From positions 1 through 17,967 of the forward strand of contig NZ_JABBOU010000057.1 in assembly GCF_018853465.1 (NCBI RefSeq): a stretch of 17,967 nucleotides of DNA, given 5' to 3'. Position numbers and translations under genes: made by a program. Positions within the stretch are counted from its first letter, which is position 1. Each line of letters opens with the position of its first letter. Below are positions 13,567 through 17,967 of the stretch, piece after piece. This stretch comes from Acidithiobacillus montserratensis. Lineage in GTDB: Bacteria > Pseudomonadota > Gammaproteobacteria > Acidithiobacillales > Acidithiobacillaceae. The notes beneath the pieces are model-generated. The model saw only the letters and a list, made by a program, of their open reading frames with translations. It had not been told where the DNA came from and searched no databases.

Positions 13567-13893
13567 GGCATCAATTTCCTCTTGACAGACTTTATTTCCA
13601 ATAATCTGTATTTATTCATAAATAGTCATTATCTTTGGAGCCTTACCGTCGAGTTATATGCCGTACAGATAGGGCGCGCAAAGCACATGATTCCGGAAGG
13701 AGACACTTGTTTCTTCCCCAGATGGCAGGGGTTGTCCTTTCCTGGCACCGCTCGAAATGGACGTGGCGTGTATTACCTGTCCGACCGCAAGATTCTCCGT
13801 GCGCGGGCCGCGTCCCATAGCCGGGAAGTAGCTATTCTCACACCAATCGGTTGCCAGAGGGGGCATGGCGCAAGGACGTTGCCGCACCCCCCT
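13567..13893. other. Gap between convergent ietS and traG
   Basis: No recognised gene. Frames on both strands (for example 13635-13820 on +) have no good ribosome-binding site and no family I know. A TTGACA box at 13582-13587 has no convincing -10 partner. I see no strong terminator for either convergent gene. Confidence 0.5.
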
Positions 13894-16344
13894 TCACTCC
13901 TGCTCTGACTTGTTATCTTCCATCAGCCCTCTGATAACGCCTCTCTCCGCGTCTCGCTCGCTGGTATCATATTTCCCCTCGCCAGCAGGTTTTTCCCCGG
14001 CGAGTGCATTGAGTTCGGACTGAGTGGCTGCCAAGGCTTCCTTCTCTGCGTCTGACACTTCCTCGACAGGCCCCTGCCCATTGGGCGCCTGCTCTTCCGG
14101 TTTTTTCTCAATATGGGGGATGGGTAGCGTTCCGCCCGACTCACCCAAAATGGCTTTGTAGTCTTTCCTGGCCCCGGGAATGGAGTCGCTTTTCTCGGGC
14201 CACCGAATGGATGCCCGATCGAGCCATTCCGGGTTCTTGAAATAGAGCAGCTGCTGTCCATAGATGGGATGAAAGCCCGCCGCGAATACCAGCATATCGC
14301 CCGGGGTCTGGATATTGGCACCTTCCTTTTCCGGTCCCCGCAAGGTCATGACCTCATCCGCCGTCAGCAGTGGGCGGGACTGGTAGCTGAGGCTCGTCGA
14401 ATAGCCCTTGTTCTGACCGAACAGGGAGCCGTCAAAACTCTGGTTGTCGTTTTCCATGGTCACGGTACGGGTGCCCAGCATGTCGGAGATCCACTTGGCC
14501 GTCTCGACCTGGTTGGGCGCGTAGGCCGCCCGGATGTGGCAGTTGCCGATGATGGTCCTGGCCCCGGCCTTGCCGTAGCCATGGCCTTCGTCTTCCAGCT
14601 GGGCGATGTCCTGGGTGATGAGATACAGCTTGACGTTGTAGCCTGCGAGGAAGGCGATGCTGTCCAGGAACACATCGAGTTTGCCCAGGCTCGGGAATTC
14701 GTCGAGCAGCAGGAGCAGCCGATGCTTTCCCCTGGCAACGATTCGCCCGTCTTTCGCTTCCAGGCGTTCTTCTGCGGTGAACTGGGAGGCGATCTGGTTG
14801 AGCACCAAGCGAATAAGGGGCTTGAGCCGGTTCTTGTCTTCCGGACTGGTGACCAGATACAGAGAGACGGGTTGTTCGGCGTCCTGAAGGTCGGCGATGC
14901 GAAAGTCCGAATACTCGGTCCACTTCGCGACGATGGGATCCCGGTAGAGGGACAGGAAACTCATCATGGTCGAAATGACGCCCGATTTTTCATTGTCGGC
15001 CTTGTTCAGCATCTCCCGCGCGGATTGCGCGATGACCGGATGAACCCTGGAGCACTGGCCGTTGCCGTCCCGCCAGCCATATTGCTCATCCGGGTCATGC
15101 TCCGTCTGCATCATGCGCTCAAAGGCTACGTCCACACTTTCCAGCGTGGGATCGTTGAGGTAGGCGGCGACGCCCCGCAGGGTCTTGTCCGGCATGGCGT
15201 AGAGCACATGCAGGATGATGGACGTGAGCAAGGCAAAACCGGTTTTCTGCCAGTGATCGTTCAGGCCCTTGCCATCCGGGTCCACAATCATCGTGGCAAT
15301 GTTCATCACGTCCTTGACTTCATATTGGGTTCCGACACGCACCGCGTCCAGCGGGTTGAAGTGGCAACCTTCTTCGGATACTGATCCCGGTGAAAACTTC
15401 AGGATGTGGTGGCCCATGGCCTTGCGATAGCCCGCCGTCAGGTGGAAGTTTTCCCCCTTGATGTCATGCACGACCACCGAGTCCATCCAGCCGTCCAGCA
15501 GGGTGGGCAGTACCAGTCCCACGCCCTTGCCCGATCGGGTCGGGGCAAAGACCAGGATGTGTTCCGCCCCGGTGTGCTGGAGTGGGGTGGCCACGCCGTT
15601 CTCGACGAAGGCCCCCACATAGCAGACATGGGGGGAGTCGAACCGGTCAAAAACCGTCGGCTCCGGGATCTCCGACAGGCGTTTCTTCTCCCTCTCCGCC
15701 CTCCTCTTCCGCCACTCGGCGGCCTCCTTTTTCCGCTTTTCCCGCCGCTCTAGCCAGAGGGCCCATTCGGAATCTCCCTTGAGCCCCTTTGCAGGGTGCA
15801 AGCCCTTTGCAGGATGCAAACCCTTCGCAGGGTGCAAGCCAAGCCAGGGGCGCAGGGAGTCCATCACCGTCTTTGGCGGGGGAGCGGGCAGGAGCGCCGC
15901 CCGGATCGCGTCACTTTTACCCGCCCAATGCGCTGAACCATGCACAGGATTGTCCAGGACGGCTTTTTGCGCGTCCTTGTGCTTTTTCCCGAGTATCCCC
16001 GCCGTGAGCATGCCCAGCACCACGGCCGGCAGACCGGCGTCATAGAACGCCTGATGAATCACCGGATAGTGGATGTTCAGGATCATGGGGCGCAGGAACG
16101 GCAAGGGGTCATACAGACGCCAGCCGTAGGGCAATGCGATGTAGGCATGCGCCTTCTGGATGAAATCATCGGTCCACTGGTAGCCAGGAAACACGTCCCT
16201 GGCCACATAGGATATGCCTAGCGTGTAACCGAGAACGCCCGCCGCAACACCGGCGAGCGTCGTCTTGAGCCTGCCGCCCCGGGCGAGGCGCTGGACCTTG
16301 TAGTCGGCAACGGAGCTGCCAGGGGCGTGGATCTTGTCTGTCAT
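13894..16344 (-). CDS. traG: TraG/VirD4-type conjugative coupling protein ATPase
   Basis: An 816-residue coupling protein that links the relaxosome to the type IV secretion channel at the inner membrane. I choose the ATG ending at 16344, because AAGGA lies seven bases upstream, just after the preceding gene's stop; a start at 16386 would overlap that gene and lacks a ribosome-binding site. Membrane segments lie at about 27-46 and 103-118. HGSAHWAGKSDA (136-147) precedes the core; Walker A is APTRSGKG (267-274) and Walker B is LLLLLDEFPS with Asp548 and Glu549. Between HGSAHWA and the core is an unusual insertion: three 18-bp repeats encoding GLHPAKG units (about 169-188), then a highly charged helix (RREKRKKEAAEWRKRRAEREKK). 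The last ~110 residues match the fragment at 9354-9711. Confidence 0.93.
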   Translation of the reverse strand: MTDKIHAPGSSVADYKVQRLARGGRLKTTLAGVAAGVLGYTLGISYVARDVFPGYQWTDDFIQKAHAYIALPYGWRLYDPLPFLRPMILNIHYPVIHQAFYDAGLPAVVLGMLTAGILGKKHKDAQKAVLDNPVHGSAHWAGKSDAIRAALLPAPPPKTVMDSLRPWLGLHPAKGLHPAKGLHPAKGLKGDSEWALWLERREKRKKEAAEWRKRRAEREKKRLSEIPEPTVFDRFDSPHVCYVGAFVENGVATPLQHTGAEHILVFAPTRSGKGVGLVLPTLLDGWMDSVVVHDIKGENFHLTAGYRKAMGHHILKFSPGSVSEEGCHFNPLDAVRVGTQYEVKDVMNIATMIVDPDGKGLNDHWQKTGFALLTSIILHVLYAMPDKTLRGVAAYLNDPTLESVDVAFERMMQTEHDPDEQYGWRDGNGQCSRVHPVIAQSAREMLNKADNEKSGVISTMMSFLSLYRDPIVAKWTEYSDFRIADLQDAEQPVSLYLVTSPEDKNRLKPLIRLVLNQIASQFTAEERLEAKDGRIVARGKHRLLLLLDEFPSLGKLDVFLDSIAFLAGYNVKLYLITQDIAQLEDEGHGYGKAGARTIIGNCHIRAAYAPNQVETAKWISDMLGTRTVTMENDNQSFDGSLFGQNKGYSTSLSYQSRPLLTADEVMTLRGPEKEGANIQTPGDMLVFAAGFHPIYGQQLLYFKNPEWLDRASIRWPEKSDSIPGARKDYKAILGESGGTLPIPHIEKKPEEQAPNGQGPVEEVSDAEKEALAATQSELNALAGEKPAGEGKYDTSERDAERGVIRGLMEDNKSEQE
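13921..14233 (-). repeat. Right copy of the traG 3'-end direct repeat flanking ietAS
   Basis: This part of traG matches 9375-9711 in the same orientation, with very high identity next to 14233 and divergence plus indels towards the stop codon. The two copies bracket the 4.2-kb segment that holds ietAS, so homologous recombination between them would delete or exchange it. Confidence 0.82.
15785..15838 (-). repeat. Three tandem 18-bp repeats encoding GLHPAKG in traG
   Basis: Plus-strand units CCCTTTGCAGGGTGCAAG, CCCTTTGCAGGATGCAAA and CCCTTCGCAGGGTGCAAG. On the coding strand each adds six residues (GLHPAK). The same unit occurs in trbI in the same frame and in the detached traG fragment in the opposite orientation. 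Confidence 0.92.
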
Positions 16345-16354
16345 CTCGGCATCC

Positions 16355-16996
16355 TTACGGGAGAACCGGCCAGGAGTGGGAGTCATCTGATGGTCCGCTG
16401 GTTACCGCCTGAGGCGATTTTGCCTGCCACCGAAATTGGGGAAAGGGATTGGTCGGCAGCACCGCGTTACCCTGGTTGCCCCAGGAGACAGTGCGCAATC
16501 GGCCGTAAGCGACAGGCTTGCAGCTGGCAAGCTTGCAGCCGGCGGACGTGGGTAATCCAGCGGCACCCAGTATCCGGTTGGCATATTGGGCATCGCCCCG
16601 GAGCCGCCCGGAGTTGTACGCTTCAAAGGCGTGGTAGAGTGCTAGTTGACCCCGGTAGCCGCTGGACAACGCCTGTTGCCAATCCATGTGCAGGATTTCG
16701 CCGCCAGCCCGAAGATTGGCGCAGGCATTGAAGGCGTTCTGAGGCGTGAGTCCGAAGGCGGCGAAGTTCCCGGTATCCACCTGGGCCAGCCCCACGTCGA
16801 CCCGCTGGCCTGCGGCCATGGCGTGCCGCAAATACCGGATGGCCTGAGCCCGACTGCCGGGAATGACCATGCTCCGCGTACTGTTGTTCCACATCGCCAA
16901 CGGGTTGTCCCCGGACTCCACCCGCACAATGGCGGCCATCGTCGAGGATGCAACCATGGGGGCGCATTCCGCACTGATCTGGGAGAGCAAAATCAT
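16355..16996 (-). CDS. VirB1-like lytic transglycosylase
   Basis: A 213-residue enzyme starting at the ATG ending at 16996, which forms an ATGA overlap with the previous gene's stop and has GGAG seven bases upstream. It should cleave peptidoglycan to let the transfer apparatus cross the wall. The lysozyme-like SLT domain is complete: AIVRVESGDNPLA with catalytic Glu27, VDVGLAQVD (66-74), the NAFNACANLRAGGEIL block (87-102), and AFEAYNSGRL (123-132). A short GCKLASCKP element near 153-161 resembles the repeat elements of neighbouring genes. The C-terminal 50 residues are Pro/Ser-rich. There is no clear signal peptide. The stop is 10 bp before the traG start. Confidence 0.85.
   Translation of the reverse strand: MILLSQISAECAPMVASSTMAAIVRVESGDNPLAMWNNSTRSMVIPGSRAQAIRYLRHAMAAGQRVDVGLAQVDTGNFAAFGLTPQNAFNACANLRAGGEILHMDWQQALSSGYRGQLALYHAFEAYNSGRLRGDAQYANRILGAAGLPTSAGCKLASCKPVAYGRLRTVSWGNQGNAVLPTNPFPQFRWQAKSPQAVTSGPSDDSHSWPVLP
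16517..16545 (-). repeat. 15-bp near-repeat in the transglycosylase gene
   Basis: CTTGCAGCTGGCAAG is followed directly by CTTGCAGCCGGCGG. On the coding strand it reads CKLASCKP, like CKPFAGCKP in the traG fragment. It is a shorter and more diverged relative of the 18-bp unit, so the link is tentative. Confidence 0.4.
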
Positions 16997-17295
16997 CGCG
17001 CACTCCGTGACGATGCTGGGCGGATATCTTCCGATTCCAGAATCCGATCGATCAGCGCGGAGACGCTCCATCTGCTTCCCTGAAAGCCTTGCAGTCGTTC
17101 CAGCACGTCGGCAGGCAGGGTGATCGACATGGGGCGAAGGTGACGCCCGGGGTGCTGTTTCTCCCGGCGCCGGGCCAGATCCTTCAGGTCCTCATCGGAC
17201 AGGGAGCGCACTTTCTGTGTCACAATCGCTGTTCGCCTTGCCGGCGAAAGCCCTGCGCAATCGTGCTCTGTCCGGATGATGATGCTTCCGCGCAT
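16993..17295 (-). CDS. Small ribbon-helix-helix-like protein in the conjugation operon
   Basis: A 100-residue protein starting at the ATG ending at 17295, preceded by TAAGGAGCG; this start lies 10 bp after the trbI stop. Residues 1-53 are basic and helical (SDEDLKDLARRREKQHPG). Residues 54-89 fit a ribbon-helix-helix unit: strand RPMSITLP, helix ADVLERLQGF, turn SRWSVSA, helix LIDRILESE. It may be a relaxosome accessory or regulator of the transfer operon. The stop overlaps the transglycosylase start by 4 bp (ATGA). The family assignment is moderate; target DNA is unknown. Confidence 0.68.
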   Translation of the reverse strand: MRGSIIIRTEHDCAGLSPARRTAIVTQKVRSLSDEDLKDLARRREKQHPGRHLRPMSITLPADVLERLQGFQGSRWSVSALIDRILESEDIRPASSRSAR

Positions 17296-17305
17296 TTTTC
17301 GCTCC

Positions 17306-17967
17306 TTACCCCTTGGCAGGGCGCAGCCCCTTCGCAGGGTGCAACCCATAGGGATTGAGATTTGGTCCAAGCGCCGGGTCGATCATGGCCGACCCCGTCT
17401 GCATGGCCGGGTCGTAGGGGCCAGGGAAGATCATGTCATGCGCCACCACCACCGAGAACAGATAGCCGGTGGGAATGGTAATCGTGGGTGCGATATCGAT
17501 GTACTTTTCCAGCAGCTGGGATTCGGCTTCCCCAAAGGTCTGTGCCAGTGCTTGCTCGCTGTCCTGAAGTGCCACATTCCCGGACATCTGGCCTGTCACA
17601 CTGGTCGACGTGGACGGAGAGGCAATCGCCATCCCGGCATCCACGATCGACATCAATAACGCATTCCTGAAGATCAGCCAGGTGTGGTCATTGACCTCCC
17701 CGGCGAAGCCCGCGTATCCAGCACCGCCTGCCCCTTCGTATCCCGGCAGGTTCATGGTGGTACCGTTCGGAAACTCGATGCGCGTCCAGGCAACGGCCAG
17801 CCGGTTGATGCCCAGGGCCGTCTGTGTGTCATAGGTGCCCACCAATTTGGCGCCGGCAGGGATCAGGAGCGTTGCCCCATTCACGGACGAATAGACGTTC
17901 TGGCTGACCACCGCCGTGATCTCTCCCGGCAGATAGCTCTTGATGCCCGTCTGCAAAACGGCGGGAA
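17306..17967 (-). CDS. trbI: TrbI/VirB10-type T4SS core protein (5' partial)
   Basis: The frame is open to the window's right edge, so the N-terminal part, including the expected membrane anchor, is outside. The visible 220 residues are the VirB10/TrbI C-terminal domain that forms the outer-membrane core complex: LQTGIKSYLPGEITAVVSQ, then VNGATLLIPAGAKLVGTYD, RLAVAWTRIEFPNG and the glycine-rich LPGYEGAGGAGYAG segment before the antenna-like helices (WLIFRNALLMSIVDAG). IDIAPTITIPTGYLFSVVV is the typical final strand region. The extreme C-terminus after PNLNPY is two in-frame 18-bp repeat units encoding GLHPAKGLRPAKG, an unusual tail for the family. It is the first visible gene of the minus-strand transfer operon. 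Confidence 0.88.
   Translation of the reverse strand, partial: PAVLQTGIKSYLPGEITAVVSQNVYSSVNGATLLIPAGAKLVGTYDTQTALGINRLAVAWTRIEFPNGTTMNLPGYEGAGGAGYAGFAGEVNDHTWLIFRNALLMSIVDAGMAIASPSTSTSVTGQMSGNVALQDSEQALAQTFGEAESQLLEKYIDIAPTITIPTGYLFSVVVAHDMIFPGPYDPAMQTGSAMIDPALGPNLNPYGLHPAKGLRPAKG
17309..17344 (-). repeat. Two 18-bp repeats forming the C-terminus of TrbI
   Basis: Plus-strand units CCCCTTGGCAGGGCGCAG and CCCCTTCGCAGGGTGCAA. They encode LHPAKG and LRPAKG just before the stop, in the same frame and orientation as the traG repeats. Confidence 0.85.

Noticed and set aside
13582..13610. Promoter from TTGACA after ietS
   Set aside because: The -35 box is perfect, but no acceptable -10 box lies 16-18 bp away and no plus-strand gene follows.
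13582..13908. Plus-strand 108-codon frame between ietS and traG
   Set aside because: No convincing start or ribosome-binding site, no known family, and it runs into the traG 3' end.
14269..15384. Long open frame (371 codons) on the plus strand, antisense to traG
   Set aside because: Its composition mirrors the GC-rich codons of traG, whose motifs are unmistakable; it has no ribosome-binding site and no recognisable domain.
15785..15838. CRISPR-like array
   Set aside because: The 18-bp units are directly adjacent without spacers and lie in-frame in a coding gene; no cas genes are present.

Overview
The window looks like part of a conjugative plasmid or integrative conjugative element from a GC-rich proteobacterium. 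The mix of P-type conjugation genes, Pro/His-rich exported proteins and GLHPAKG-type coding repeats reminds me of Acidithiobacillus-like acidophiles. That host assignment is an inference, because the window contains no rRNA or housekeeping gene.

Layout. Positions 1-1976 (+) hold a compact transfer cluster: a TraB-like carbon-nitrogen hydrolase (5' end outside the window), two small unknown genes, and a TraF-type S26 signal peptidase whose nucleophile position is Cys instead of Ser. Positions 2072-4495 (+) hold a partition operon: a small protein with one clear and one possible ribbon-helix-helix unit, ParA and ParB. A 19-nt palindrome lies upstream of this operon and again inside parB. A nested hairpin covers the parB stop, followed by a small Cys-pair protein. 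Positions 4836-9002 are accessory: a small winged-helix regulator, two exported-protein loci (lipoprotein plus His/Tyr-rich secreted protein on +; lipoprotein plus Pro/Gly-rich secreted protein on -), a tail-anchored small protein, and two copies of a structured RNA on the minus strand, each ending in an intrinsic terminator. Positions 9354-9711 are a detached 3' fragment of a traG-like gene. Positions 10028-13566 (+) encode an AAA+ ATPase and a subtilisin-like protease, a pair I recognise as IetAS, described both as a plasmid-stability toxin-antitoxin module and as an anti-phage system. Positions 13894-17967 (-) return to conjugation: VirB10/TrbI-like protein (5' end outside the window), RHH protein, VirB1-like lytic transglycosylase and TraG/VirD4 coupling protein, with overlapping or nearly abutting genes.

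How they work together. TraF, TrbI, the transglycosylase and TraG fit a type IV secretion apparatus for DNA transfer. ParA/ParB and probably IetAS keep the element in the population, and IetAS may also defend it. The IetAS segment is bracketed by direct repeats of the traG 3' end, which differ by nine silent substitutions over 48 identical residues. It therefore looks like an exchangeable cargo slot built by recombination between related elements.

The observations I rate highest are the duplicated minus-strand RNA (5663-5788 and 7558-7675), the paired palindrome around the par operon, the traG-bracketed IetAS slot, and an 18-bp coding repeat scattered in-frame through several tra genes.
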